Shown in pieces: positions 24,092 through 32,853 of a stretch of 64,000 nucleotides of DNA (position 1 is its first letter; each line of letters begins with the position of its first letter). Source of the stretch: Nitrosopumilus sp. K4. Its GTDB lineage: Archaea; Thermoproteota; Nitrososphaeria; Nitrososphaerales; Nitrosopumilaceae. Both the position numbers and the translations under genes were made by a program. The stretch is taken from contig NZ_CP067007.1 in assembly GCF_018128925.1 (NCBI RefSeq), forward strand, positions 1,094,164 through 1,158,163, read 5' to 3'. The notes beneath the pieces were generated by a model. The model worked only from the letters and a program-made list of their open reading frames with translations, did no database searches and was not told the DNA's origin.

Positions 24092-24979
24092 CTAGACAAC
24101 TTGTCTGAGACTCTTACAACGGTTTCTTACAGTCACTTCTGTAATTCCTGCTGCATCGGCAATGTCTTTTTGAGTTCGAATGTCTCCTGCATAAACTCCT
24201 GCCAGATACAATGCAGATGCTGCAACACCCATCGGATGTTTTCCTGCCAAAATGTTTTCTTTTTCTGCTTTCTTTAGAATTTTTATTGCATCACGCTTTA
24301 TTTTTTCAGATACATCTGCATTGCTTGCAATCTTTGAAATGCATGAAACAGAATCCACCACAGGCATTCTAAGTTCAAGTTCTCTGAAAATCAATCTGTA
24401 GCTTGTTGTGACTTCCTTTCTTCTAATCCCAATAGCATCAGCTACCTCATCAAGCGTTCGTGGTGTTTCAGACTCACGGCATGCAGCGTACATGGATGCT
24501 GCAACCACTGCCAGAATAGAACGGCCTCTAATGAGGCTCTTGTCTAAGGCTTTTCTGTAGATGTATGCTGCTTTTTCAGCTATTGCATCAGAGAGGGAAA
24601 GTTTTTCCTTGAGTTTTAGAATTTCACCTAATGCATGTCGAAGATTCCTATCGTCGCTGGTTTTAACCCTGCTTCTACTATCCCATTTTCTCAGTCTGCC
24701 AATAGAAGATCTCATGGATGCAGACAAGGTATTTCCTGAAGAGTCCTTATCAGCAGAATTAATCACAGTGCTCAGACCACGATCATGTCGAATCAGGGTG
24801 GATTTGTCACCTGTGTGAGATTTGTTTACAGAATCGCTAAAGGTCCTATCAGGTCTTCTGTCAGTAACTTTTTCATCCACTACCAATCCGCAGTTTGAGC
24901 AAACAATCTCCTGGGACTCTATGTCAGTCACAAGGGAATTTTTTCCGCACCTAAGACACGTCTTGTCCTGAGAACTCAT
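24092..24979 (-). CDS. tfb: Transcription initiation factor TFB
   Basis: The 295-residue product has an N-terminal zinc ribbon (CLRCGKNSLVTD ... CSNCGLVVDE), a B-reader/B-linker region (DRRPDRTFSD) and two cyclin repeats (AAYIYRKALDKSLIRGRS and ASALYLAGVYAGDIRTQKDI with the DNA-recognition helix GITEVTVRNRCKSL). TFB links TBP at the TATA box to RNA polymerase and reads the BRE. Thaumarchaea carry many TFB copies, so this is one of several. Confidence 0.96.
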   Translation of the reverse strand: MSSQDKTCLRCGKNSLVTDIESQEIVCSNCGLVVDEKVTDRRPDRTFSDSVNKSHTGDKSTLIRHDRGLSTVINSADKDSSGNTLSASMRSSIGRLRKWDSRSRVKTSDDRNLRHALGEILKLKEKLSLSDAIAEKAAYIYRKALDKSLIRGRSILAVVAASMYAACRESETPRTLDEVADAIGIRRKEVTTSYRLIFRELELRMPVVDSVSCISKIASNADVSEKIKRDAIKILKKAEKENILAGKHPMGVAASALYLAGVYAGDIRTQKDIADAAGITEVTVRNRCKSLRQVV

Positions 24980-25197
24980 ACCAGAACAAGCAATTCACAA
25001 TGTGATGCATACGTCTTCAATGTGTTATGTAGTTGAGGTAAAGGAAGATGTCGAGTAGAAACATCTGTAAAATATTTTATGTTAGTCTTGCCCATGTTGG
25101 CAAAACATTATCATGCAACCTGTTATAAAATCATCGATTGGATTTTTAGACATTCAAAAAATATTTTTTGCAATTTTTTATTGTTAAAAGAAAAAAA

Positions 25198-26472
25198 TTA
25201 GGAAACTATGATTGTTCCTCGCATACTAGTATGCAATGCACAAAAATAGTCATAAGTTCCCTTCTCATTGAGAGCAAGTTCAAATTTTTCTCCATGCTGC
25301 AAAAGACCGCTATCAAATCTACCGTCAAATTCGGTAGTTCCTTGCTTGACAGATGTAACTGTATGCTGATTTCCATCTACGTTGTCAAAGGTAATGGTTT
25401 GACCAGCAGTCACCTTGATCATATTTGGGACATAAAATGGAGATTCTAGCCCTACAATGCCCACAGTGTTTTCTTTTGTACTTTCTACAGGTTTCATGTT
25501 TTGCATGCTTTGGAGCATTTCGTTTTCATGTACTTGGATTACAAAAATTGCTGATGACTCACCAAAATTTGGAACCGAGTACGGAATAGAGCTCAAATCT
25601 GCAGAAATTATGTAGGTTCCTGGCTGGGAAAATGTGTGGGTAGTTGCCATCGCACCTTTGTGACCATGGTATGCACCATGTAACGGAATAGGAGCTGAAG
25701 GCTGTTCTCCAGATGCAGATGGATAATGATAGTATCCACGACGTACTGTCAGTTGACCGTCTACATGTGTTGCGTCTTCCCCAGTTTTTGCATCATCCAC
25801 ATCAATGAGTATGGTGGTTGGTTGACCTACAACAATTCGTTCAGGTTTTGTAGTGAATTTCACCAAAACTTCAGTGTCTGGCTGAGAGCCTTTTAGAACA
25901 ACAGTTTTTTCTTGATTTACCACATCAACTGTAAATTCAAAGGTTCTTGTGCCAAAATTATTTTTTGGATCTTGTTCAAACTTCAAAATATCCCCTGAAA
26001 CTACTGCTCTAGTTTGACCTAGCTCAGGAATTGGCATTCCAAGCATAAAGGAGCCTGATGAGGAAACAGTGTACTTTATTGTATATGTTCCAGATCCAGG
26101 AAAACTATCTTTGAAGTTCATTACACCAAAATGTCCATGGAGCGTAGTTGATTTGTGAACAATCTCTCCATTTGGACCGCTAACAGAATATGCCCAATCA
26201 GTATGAGATAGATTTGCACCAAGATCTGAATCAAGTACTCTTGCATTAATTGGAACTAATTTCCCTGCAGTGATTGTTTGAGGAACATTGAATTCTAGTG
26301 AAATATTTTCTTGTGTTTGAATCTGAGTTGTCATTTGCATGTTTTTTTGTTCCATAGTATTTTGTTCTGCAAAAACATCTTGTAATAGTTCTGCTGAAGA
26401 TGGAACAAACAAGGCCATCAAAGCTATTGATAGAATTGCTGTTGGTATTCCCATGAGTTTTGTTCTTGTCAT
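25198..26472 (-). CDS. Secreted multidomain protein with C-terminal cupredoxin
   Basis: The 424-residue product has a signal peptide (LMGIPTAILSIALMALFVPSSA), two or more immunoglobulin-like domains with histidine-rich loops (TLHGHFGVM, PLHGAYHGHKGAM) and a C-terminal blue-copper domain: His in NQHTV, then FCALHTSM with Cys, His and Met. It would carry electrons or copper outside the membrane, as proposed for the many cupredoxins of ammonia oxidisers. The 218 bp upstream toward TFB hold no gene that I can see. Confidence 0.85.
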   Translation of the reverse strand: MTRTKLMGIPTAILSIALMALFVPSSAELLQDVFAEQNTMEQKNMQMTTQIQTQENISLEFNVPQTITAGKLVPINARVLDSDLGANLSHTDWAYSVSGPNGEIVHKSTTLHGHFGVMNFKDSFPGSGTYTIKYTVSSSGSFMLGMPIPELGQTRAVVSGDILKFEQDPKNNFGTRTFEFTVDVVNQEKTVVLKGSQPDTEVLVKFTTKPERIVVGQPTTILIDVDDAKTGEDATHVDGQLTVRRGYYHYPSASGEQPSAPIPLHGAYHGHKGAMATTHTFSQPGTYIISADLSSIPYSVPNFGESSAIFVIQVHENEMLQSMQNMKPVESTKENTVGIVGLESPFYVPNMIKVTAGQTITFDNVDGNQHTVTSVKQGTTEFDGRFDSGLLQHGEKFELALNEKGTYDYFCALHTSMRGTIIVS

Positions 26473-26488
26473 TGTAAAATCAAATTAC

Positions 26489-26509
26489 AAAATTGTTTAA
26501 GACAATTTT
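26489..26509. promoter_or_regulatory. Inverted repeat AAAATTGT-n5-ACAATTTT upstream of cupredoxin gene
   Basis: Perfect 8-bp arms (26489-26496 and 26502-26509) separated by TTAAG, 17 bp upstream of the ATG at 26472. The position suits a repressor site over the transcription start. Confidence 0.5.
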
Positions 26510-26553
26510 ACCAAGTAAATACAGAGTAATACCCAAATTGTATTTTAAAAAAA

Positions 26554-26880
26554 TTATACAGACATTCTTGAGATAATTTCATCGAAGAGAACTTTGTTTT
26601 CTTCAAATATCGTGGATGGGAAAAATGTTGCTCCATAGTTGGCATCAAACTTGTCAATGAGATTATTTTTCTCTAAAATGTCCATATGATGTTTTATTGC
26701 TTTGTAATCCATCATCAATTCCTGAGATATCCTATGGGTGTTGTAAGGATGACTCTGCAAAAGACGCATGATCTTAATTCGTGTTTTTGCACCTTTTGAA
26801 GTTGCAAACAGGTACCAAAATGTCATTTTTGTCTCAGGATGAGACTCTGTTTGGATTGATCGAAGCGTAAGTGTATTCAT
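26554..26880 (-). CDS. ArsR-like winged-helix regulator
   Basis: The 108-residue product has a winged helix typical of archaeal ArsR-type proteins: SKGAKTRIKIMRLLQSHPYN, then THRISQELMMDYKAIKHHMDIL (recognition helix) and KNNLIDKFDANYG (wing). It is divergent from the second RHH gene and shares with it an intergenic region holding two AGCATGCT palindromes. Either protein could bind them. Confidence 0.8.
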   Translation of the reverse strand: MNTLTLRSIQTESHPETKMTFWYLFATSKGAKTRIKIMRLLQSHPYNTHRISQELMMDYKAIKHHMDILEKNNLIDKFDANYGATFFPSTIFEENKVLFDEIISRMSV

Positions 26881-26897
26881 TTAGACCTATAAATGAT

Positions 26898-26905
26898 AGC
26901 ATGCT
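26898..26905. promoter_or_regulatory. Palindrome AGCATGCT (inverse copy), site A
   Basis: Core of ATGATAGCATGCTTTCAA; its reverse complement matches site B in the pattern TTGnnAGCATGCTATCA. It lies 18 bp from the ArsR-like start, between that gene's TATA region (ACTTATAATT) and its start codon. Confidence 0.65.
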
Positions 26906-26933
26906 TTCAATTATAAGTATTATGCCAAATTGC

Positions 26934-26943
26934 TAGCATGCTA
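26934..26943. promoter_or_regulatory. Palindrome TAGCATGCTA, site B
   Basis: Core of TTGCTAGCATGCTATCAC; centre 37 bp from site A. Its edge is 35 bp before the RHH ATG at 26978, just upstream of the TATA box TTTATACTA (about 26951). This copies the geometry of the GGTACC pair at the paralogous gene (35 bp to start, 36 bp between centres). Confidence 0.7.
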
Positions 26944-26977
26944 TCACATTTTTATACTAATTCATTCTAAGAACATC

Positions 26978-27637
26978 ATGCCAAAAAAGATCCTAGTAAG
27001 AGAAGTAGACGATGAAATACACAATCAACTCAACAAGATCGCAAACGAATTGGGAGTTTCATTAAACTCCATTGCAAAAGATGCGCTTGACAAATGGATA
27101 AAACACAGATCAGAGATGCCAAAAAAGCACGATCTTATCATTTATGGAGATGAGAAAGCACTCCAGAACTTACTAAAATCAATGGACAGGTTTGCAAAAG
27201 AAGGAAATTGGTTTAGAGCATTTTGTGGACCTCCAACAAATAGTGCAGTCAAACTACTATCAAAACTCAAGTGGTTTGATGGAACAATAAAACCATACAA
27301 GACAGACCAAAAGAATATCTCAAAATATTGCGGAAGTATAATTCAAAACATCGACAAGGAATCAAAAGAAAACAATGTTTGTTGTACTGATTTTATTTTA
27401 GAGGACATTTCCCGTTCTTCATTTAAAGATGCGTTGTTAATAGAAAAGTCATACAACAAATTTCGAATAAACGGGATGATGTTTTGTCTATATCATACCA
27501 ATACATTATTGGGTGCAGGGATTGAGGACATTATGGATTTATTTGTGCAACATGATCAGATATTCATTCTAAAGGGTGACGAATTGCATAAATTGCATGT
27601 GACAAAAGAAAACCTTCACAAACTTTTCATGAATTAA
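26978..27637 (+). CDS. Ribbon-helix-helix DNA-binding protein with uncharacterised C-terminal domain (paralogue 2)
   Basis: The 219-residue product mirrors the protein at 3873-4529: N-terminal RHH (ILVREVDDEIHNQLNKIAN, LGVSLNSIAKDALDKWI), then the same domain with KKHDLIIYGDEKAL, GNWFRAFCGPP, LKWFDGTIKPY and an LHVTKENLHKLF ending. ATG 26978 stands 26 bp after a TATA box. Function unknown; the shared architecture and paired operators argue for a small family of regulators with different DNA targets. Confidence 0.75.
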   Translation: MPKKILVREVDDEIHNQLNKIANELGVSLNSIAKDALDKWIKHRSEMPKKHDLIIYGDEKALQNLLKSMDRFAKEGNWFRAFCGPPTNSAVKLLSKLKWFDGTIKPYKTDQKNISKYCGSIIQNIDKESKENNVCCTDFILEDISRSSFKDALLIEKSYNKFRINGMMFCLYHTNTLLGAGIEDIMDLFVQHDQIFILKGDELHKLHVTKENLHKLFMN

Positions 27638-27645
27638 TTTTTTTA

Positions 27646-27700
27646 TCAGGCCTCAAAAAATAGGTCTAAACATAGAGGAGATAGGTATGATGAGGCCCGA
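27646..27700. repeat. Inverted repeat TCAGGCCTCA / TGAGGCCCGA
   Basis: Arms at 27646-27655 and 27691-27700 pair at nine of ten positions with a 35-nt loop, between the convergent RHH and nitroreductase genes. It may fold in the 3' untranslated RNA of the RHH gene and help termination, which follows a run of Ts at 27637-27644. Confidence 0.35.
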
Positions 27701-27791
27701 TATAGAATCTATGAAAAGATAGTATAAAGTAGAATTTCCAAATAATATCCAAATTTAGTAAAAATAATGGCTTTAGACAAACACAAGCAGG

Positions 27792-28295
27792 TTAGACTTT
27801 TTTGAACAGGTCTTTCATCTTTTGAAATTCTTTTGGTCCTGGCTTTTCAGTAGAATATCCAATTGCCAGAATCGCCACAGGTCGCAGTTTTGTCTTTAGA
27901 GTTTGAGCAACTGCCTTTTCTTTGAAATGGCCTATCCATACGCTTGACAATCCCTGTGCAGTTGCTGCTAGCTGTGCATATGCTGCTGCAATTGTTGCAT
28001 CCTGGACTGCAAACAGGTTCTTTCCACGTGCTCCCATGTCCTTGATTCTTTTTGGATCAGTGCAAAATACCAAAACCAGCGGTGCATCGACATATCCCTG
28101 GTCATGTGTTGCCTTGACTAGTTTTTCTTTTTTTGACGCACTGACAACCTCGTACACCTGATAGTTCTGCGTTCCCATAGACGAGGGGCTCATCCATGCT
28201 GCCTTGAGAATCTTAGATATCTTTGATTTTTCAACAGCCTTTTTTGAAAAGGATCTTGATGAGCGTCTCTTTTCAATTGTTTTGAAAAAGGACAT
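27792..28295 (-). CDS. Nitroreductase-family flavoprotein
   Basis: The 167-residue product has family motifs: IEKRRSSRSFSKKAVEKSKI (FMN phosphate binding), AWMSPSSMGTQNYQ, and DATIAAAYAQLAATAQGLSSVWIG with the late RPVAILAIGY. It is expected to bind FMN as a homodimer and use NAD(P)H; the physiological substrate is unknown. The zinc-ribbon gene 28338-28505 lies just upstream on the same strand. Confidence 0.88.
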   Translation of the reverse strand: MSFFKTIEKRRSSRSFSKKAVEKSKISKILKAAWMSPSSMGTQNYQVYEVVSASKKEKLVKATHDQGYVDAPLVLVFCTDPKRIKDMGARGKNLFAVQDATIAAAYAQLAATAQGLSSVWIGHFKEKAVAQTLKTKLRPVAILAIGYSTEKPGPKEFQKMKDLFKKV

Positions 28296-28337
28296 ATTGA
28301 TACGTTTTAGGTATTGTCTATAACTTTTTTCAAAGGA

Positions 28338-28505
28338 CTAATCTAGTTCATCTAGGTAAACATCCTCAGAGTCTGTCTCAGTCACAATCTGGTCAAAGCT
28401 TGTTCCCTTGCATTGAGGACATTCTGTAATGTTTGTAGCGCCTGCCTTTTTTGAAAATACATTTCCACATGATTTGCAAATTCGCAGCTGATCCAAAGTT
28501 GCCAT
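28338..28505 (-). CDS. Zinc-ribbon protein (55 aa)
   Basis: The 55-residue product has Cys-x2-Cys knuckles RICKSCGNVF and ECPQCKGTSF, followed by an acidic tail (TETDSEDVYLDELD). It resembles the small zinc-ribbon proteins common in archaeal transcription and translation, but I cannot assign it. Its stop is 42 bp before the nitroreductase start, so the two may be co-transcribed. Confidence 0.65.
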   Translation of the reverse strand: MATLDQLRICKSCGNVFSKKAGATNITECPQCKGTSFDQIVTETDSEDVYLDELD

Positions 28506-28645
28506 GACATGATTTGAGCAAATTCCTTTTTGTGTATTGCGCTAAAACTCATTTTTGAGACAAGATTGTTTTGTGCCCATGTGTTTTGCAACAGTTGAGA
28601 ATGGTATCCTGCCTTTATATCCAAAAATAGCTCAGTTAATCACGC

Positions 28646-29830
28646 TTGAAAAGATACATGCTTGTTGCAATAATTGCACTTGTTTTAGTTCCCCTGTCTT
28701 CTGCATATGCAGATACAGTCAAGGTTCAAATCCCATCTGGCTCATCTGACCCCAATTTTCCAAATCACTTTCTGCCAGCAGAAGTTTCTGTCAGGCCAGG
28801 AGACAAGGTAGAGTGGGGAAACGCAGATTCAGTTGTACACACTATAACTTCGGGTTCTTTGTATGCAGGACCTTCAGGACTGTTTGATAGCGGACACATG
28901 GGCCCAGGTGCCAAGTTTTACGTTATATTCCAAAAAGAGCAACTAGGAGAGAACCTATACTTTTGTACAATTCATCCGTGGATGTTTGGAATTGTAAACG
29001 TAGTTGACTTGTCTAAAGAATTTCAGATAATTCACAACGTTGGCTCTGATGTGTCTTACTTTCCAGTAGATGTTGCCTACAAAGTACAGAGAAATCTTGT
29101 TAGTATACAAGTTGATCCTACAAGAAGCATGTTGATTTTTAATTTTGAAGGCAAGGTAAACAACGACAACTTTGTTGTAAGACTAGATGAAAAACTAATC
29201 AAAAATCCCCAGTCAGTATGGATAAACGACAAGCAGACAACTGACTTTGAATTAAAACAGATGAATGGAATGACGCAGCTTTCAGTTTTGTTAAATGATT
29301 CTGCAGAGCAAGTCAGGGTTGTAGGAACCAGCGTGATTGGCAAGGCAGTTCCAGAAAACATTGTTTTGATAAACCAGATTTTTGGCGTGACAGATAAAAA
29401 ATTCTACACAATGGGCGAAGACATTGTAGTATCAGGTGAGATAAAAAACCCAGTACAGTTAAGCCAGATCTCACTTGACATCATAGGTCCAAAAGAAAAT
29501 ACCGTGTATCACAAGAACATTCCACTTCCAGACACTACAAAGTTTTCAGATACAATTTCTACTAGCGGAGTGCTAAGAGACTTTGGGCAATACACGGTAA
29601 AGATTACAGGTCCTGATGCAAAGAACCTGTTTTTGCGCATAGAATACGGCCTTGCACCAAAAGAGTTTGAATCCCCACTAAAGCAGATGAAAAAAGGAAT
29701 TGATGCAGGCGACGTAACGTGCAACGAGGGACTAGAGTTGCTAATGAAGAGCACCAATGGAAAGGCAGTGTGTGTCAGCGAAGCCACTGCAAACGTACTG
29801 CTAAAAAGAGGATGGGCAGACTATTTTTAA
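28646..29830 (+). CDS. Secreted cupredoxin protein with C-terminal two-cysteine module
   Basis: The 394-residue product has a signal peptide (MLVAIIALVLVPLSSAYA), an N-terminal blue-copper domain (His in VVHTITSG, then FCTIHPWM with Cys, His, Met), a central beta-rich region of immunoglobulin type (about residues 130-340) and the final module GIDAGDVTCNEGLELLMKS ... AVCVSEATANVLLKRGWADYF. The start is a TTG at 28646. Likely exported and involved in electron transfer or copper handling. Confidence 0.85.
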   Translation: MKRYMLVAIIALVLVPLSSAYADTVKVQIPSGSSDPNFPNHFLPAEVSVRPGDKVEWGNADSVVHTITSGSLYAGPSGLFDSGHMGPGAKFYVIFQKEQLGENLYFCTIHPWMFGIVNVVDLSKEFQIIHNVGSDVSYFPVDVAYKVQRNLVSIQVDPTRSMLIFNFEGKVNNDNFVVRLDEKLIKNPQSVWINDKQTTDFELKQMNGMTQLSVLLNDSAEQVRVVGTSVIGKAVPENIVLINQIFGVTDKKFYTMGEDIVVSGEIKNPVQLSQISLDIIGPKENTVYHKNIPLPDTTKFSDTISTSGVLRDFGQYTVKITGPDAKNLFLRIEYGLAPKEFESPLKQMKKGIDAGDVTCNEGLELLMKSTNGKAVCVSEATANVLLKRGWADYF

Positions 29831-29893
29831 TCAGCAAATTTTCAAACCCATAATCAAGAACACCCTTAAGTAAAGTCAGTTTTTTTGGTATTT

Positions 29894-32851
29894 GTGAAAC
29901 GCAGATTTAGTTTCTTTGTGATATTATTTGCATTCTCTGGGTTGTTCTCTATCAGCTCATTTTCAGACGTGTATGCCCATTGGGATACGCCTCCAAGCGG
30001 GGAGCCATACCACATTACAGTAATTGTAGAGAGAATAGAATTCAATTCTGATGCAGACTATCTAGAAGACTGGACAAGCGGTGCGGACCTAGTCCTAGGA
30101 TGGCGTGCTCAATTATCAGGACATGAGGATGCAACAGGTTCGGGCACATATGCCAGAAATGATCTTGATTTGGATGATGGTGGAATCATTCCACTTGATC
30201 TAACAATAATGGATCATGATGAGTGTACGCCTCTAGGAGACTTGAGAGTGTATGCATGGGGCGCAGAGTCTGATCAGGAAAATACTCTTGACACTGATAG
30301 AATCATGAAAAGAGTAATCCAGAACGGAGACATTTCCACAGGACCACTGGAGGCAGAGCAAGAGTTTGAAGAGTCAGAAGACGAATGGATTGGATTTGAC
30401 ACAAGAAATCTTCGCGGAAGCTCAGCTGAAGGATGGTACTATGATGCAGAAGTTGTTCTGAAACTAGATGAGGATGAAACAATCGGAGTAAAGATGAAGA
30501 TTCTAAGAAACGAAGTTGAAAACACAGGCCAGTGTGATACAGCAGTTCAACCAAAAACTGCAATGTTGATTCCTGATTGGTTCAAAAACAATGCAAAGTG
30601 GTGGAAAGACGGAATAATCTCAGATGATGAAATTGTAAATGCACTTGAGACACTAATCAAACAAAATGTAATCTCACTTGAGGAGTTTACAAAAAAGCAC
30701 CCAGGAATAGAACATGAAGGAGGAATGGAGAAAGGCGGCACGTTTGTGCAACCTGCAAAAAAGATCCCAGAGTACATCAAAACAGTATTTGGATACTGGA
30801 GTGATGGAAATGTTTCAGATACAGAGATTGCAACATCACTTGGTTTTCTAGTCAGTGAAGGAATCATCAAAACTCCATCATTTTCAGAGATTTCAGGATT
30901 GGAAATTGAAGAGCAGGATATCGAGTACCGTGATGGAGATGAAGACATTACAGTAAGAAAGATGCCAGGCATTCCAAAGTATACTGATATCGTTTTAAAA
31001 CGCGGAACCATTTCTGCAATCAATGAAGCACAAGAGTGGAACAAGCTTGCATCATCGCTTTTGTTTAAGATCAAAGACGGAGAGTCAAAAATATACAAAG
31101 AAAAATCTGATGAATTATTCTCATTGTATGACTCTACAAAAGAGCCTCAATACCTCTCAGGCGCACTAGAGGCAAAAGAAAAAGCTGCAAAGGCAGCTGA
31201 TGAGGCAGCAGCTGCAGTCCAAAACTACAACAAGATTAGCAATATTGCCGAGGCTGCAAATGATGCCTACATGCAATCAGCAGACATGCCAGTAGAGTTT
31301 GAATCAGAGTCTATAGATTCAGTCAACACAGAATCAGAATATCAGGAAGCAGTAGGAAAGATCAAACAGGCAGCTGACAATGCAATTCGCAAGGCAACAG
31401 AGGCTGTAAACTTATTTTCAATGCAGGCAATAGATGAGAATCCCAGAACCCATCCTGACTTTATCTGGAATCCAACATACAATCCAGATACTGAAATAGA
31501 CGACCGAAATGTCGGCGTCAAGTACGAGGACATCAAAATAATAATAGAATCATCAGATCCACATCAGACAATTACAAAGATCAAGGTTCCAACATTAATT
31601 GAAGAGTTGTTTGATTATTCTATTTTAAACACACATCATATGATTGAGAATCTGGATGGTTCCTTTGATGTCAAAACATCTGAAGACACCGCAGAAGTTA
31701 CCAGTTATCCAGACAATGTTGCAAGACTGCTAGAGGCAGACATTACATTAAGACCAGGACAGACATCAAAGTACTGGTTACCTACACCATACATGACAAG
31801 CCTCTTTGTATCTGATCCATTTGTGTCAGTGGGAATTTTTGATGAGAATGGAAATGACATTTCCCAGTCAGTGGAAATTTTTGCAGCAGATGATCATAAT
31901 GGATTCTTTTTGCCACCATACCATGAATTGTTCTTTGTATCATTTACAAATGAAAACTCGTACCAGACAACTTTTGAGACAGCAATACAGTACAGCGGCA
32001 TCAGAGAAGATCCAGAACTTGCAATGACAGTAATTGACTCTCCAATCATATCATGGGATACAGGAGATTACTTGTTTGAAGTGCCAGAAGGATTCAACTA
32101 TGATTCGTTTGTAGATTTTGCATCAGAAGAGTTTGATTTTGATTCAGAAATGTCATTTATGGACTATCTAAAAGACGAGCAGTTGTTTTTCTCAGAATGT
32201 ATGTTGCCACCAGCAGGTAGCACAACTAGCGGCCCAGCACCCCCAGACGGTGCAAGACATAACGACAACTATTGTGGAATCAGTGCATTTGTCCACTCCA
32301 TGGAGACAACATTTCCAGGTGCATTATCACATGACATTAGAACAAGCAAGGCACAATGGGACAGGCTAGGTGACAACCTTGACCACTCTAACACATTTGG
32401 TGAGAGAGGAGGAAAGTTTGTCGATAACGTAAACAAGAACTTTGGAGACAGGGTAATCACAGGAGATAGGAAAAACTATTGCGCAGCTGAAATCGAAGAC
32501 ACCACTCCTGCAAACCTAGAGGCATGGAGCGATGTTTGTAATATCAAGATGCTAATCTATGACATTCCATCATATGGCCACTGGGTTGATATCAACTCCA
32601 TTAGCGGAAATACCATCAATTTTCAGGATTACAATTACTCACATTCAGCAACATTTGATGGAAAGGTCGTAGATTTTTCAAGCTCAGGTACAGGTGGTCC
32701 AACTTTGAGTCACTTTAAGGGAAGCAACACAAAGGCAGGAGATGGATTCTTTGAGTCAGTGCAGTTTTACGCAGTATGCGAATGCGACAAGAGTTCTGAA
32801 TCAAGAATGCCTACAACAAACTCAAAAGGCCAAAATCTAAAACTAGAATAA
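29894..32851 (+). CDS. Very large secreted protein with WKW modules and C-terminal papain/C39-like domain
   Basis: The 985-residue product (GTG 29894) has a signal peptide, an N-terminal beta domain, two short helical modules of the type IPDWFKNNAKWWKDGIISDDE (about 226 and 292), a helical Ala/Glu-rich middle and a C-terminal domain whose motifs fit a papain-like cysteine peptidase: Cys794 in NDNYCGISAF, His896 in YGHWVDI and Asp912 in FQDYNY. Secreted peptidase or autoproteolytic surface protein is an inference; family assignment needs structure comparison. Confidence 0.65.
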   Translation: MKRRFSFFVILFAFSGLFSISSFSDVYAHWDTPPSGEPYHITVIVERIEFNSDADYLEDWTSGADLVLGWRAQLSGHEDATGSGTYARNDLDLDDGGIIPLDLTIMDHDECTPLGDLRVYAWGAESDQENTLDTDRIMKRVIQNGDISTGPLEAEQEFEESEDEWIGFDTRNLRGSSAEGWYYDAEVVLKLDEDETIGVKMKILRNEVENTGQCDTAVQPKTAMLIPDWFKNNAKWWKDGIISDDEIVNALETLIKQNVISLEEFTKKHPGIEHEGGMEKGGTFVQPAKKIPEYIKTVFGYWSDGNVSDTEIATSLGFLVSEGIIKTPSFSEISGLEIEEQDIEYRDGDEDITVRKMPGIPKYTDIVLKRGTISAINEAQEWNKLASSLLFKIKDGESKIYKEKSDELFSLYDSTKEPQYLSGALEAKEKAAKAADEAAAAVQNYNKISNIAEAANDAYMQSADMPVEFESESIDSVNTESEYQEAVGKIKQAADNAIRKATEAVNLFSMQAIDENPRTHPDFIWNPTYNPDTEIDDRNVGVKYEDIKIIIESSDPHQTITKIKVPTLIEELFDYSILNTHHMIENLDGSFDVKTSEDTAEVTSYPDNVARLLEADITLRPGQTSKYWLPTPYMTSLFVSDPFVSVGIFDENGNDISQSVEIFAADDHNGFFLPPYHELFFVSFTNENSYQTTFETAIQYSGIREDPELAMTVIDSPIISWDTGDYLFEVPEGFNYDSFVDFASEEFDFDSEMSFMDYLKDEQLFFSECMLPPAGSTTSGPAPPDGARHNDNYCGISAFVHSMETTFPGALSHDIRTSKAQWDRLGDNLDHSNTFGERGGKFVDNVNKNFGDRVITGDRKNYCAAEIEDTTPANLEAWSDVCNIKMLIYDIPSYGHWVDINSISGNTINFQDYNYSHSATFDGKVVDFSSSGTGGPTLSHFKGSNTKAGDGFFESVQFYAVCECDKSSESRMPTTNSKGQNLKLE

Positions 32852-32853
32852 AA

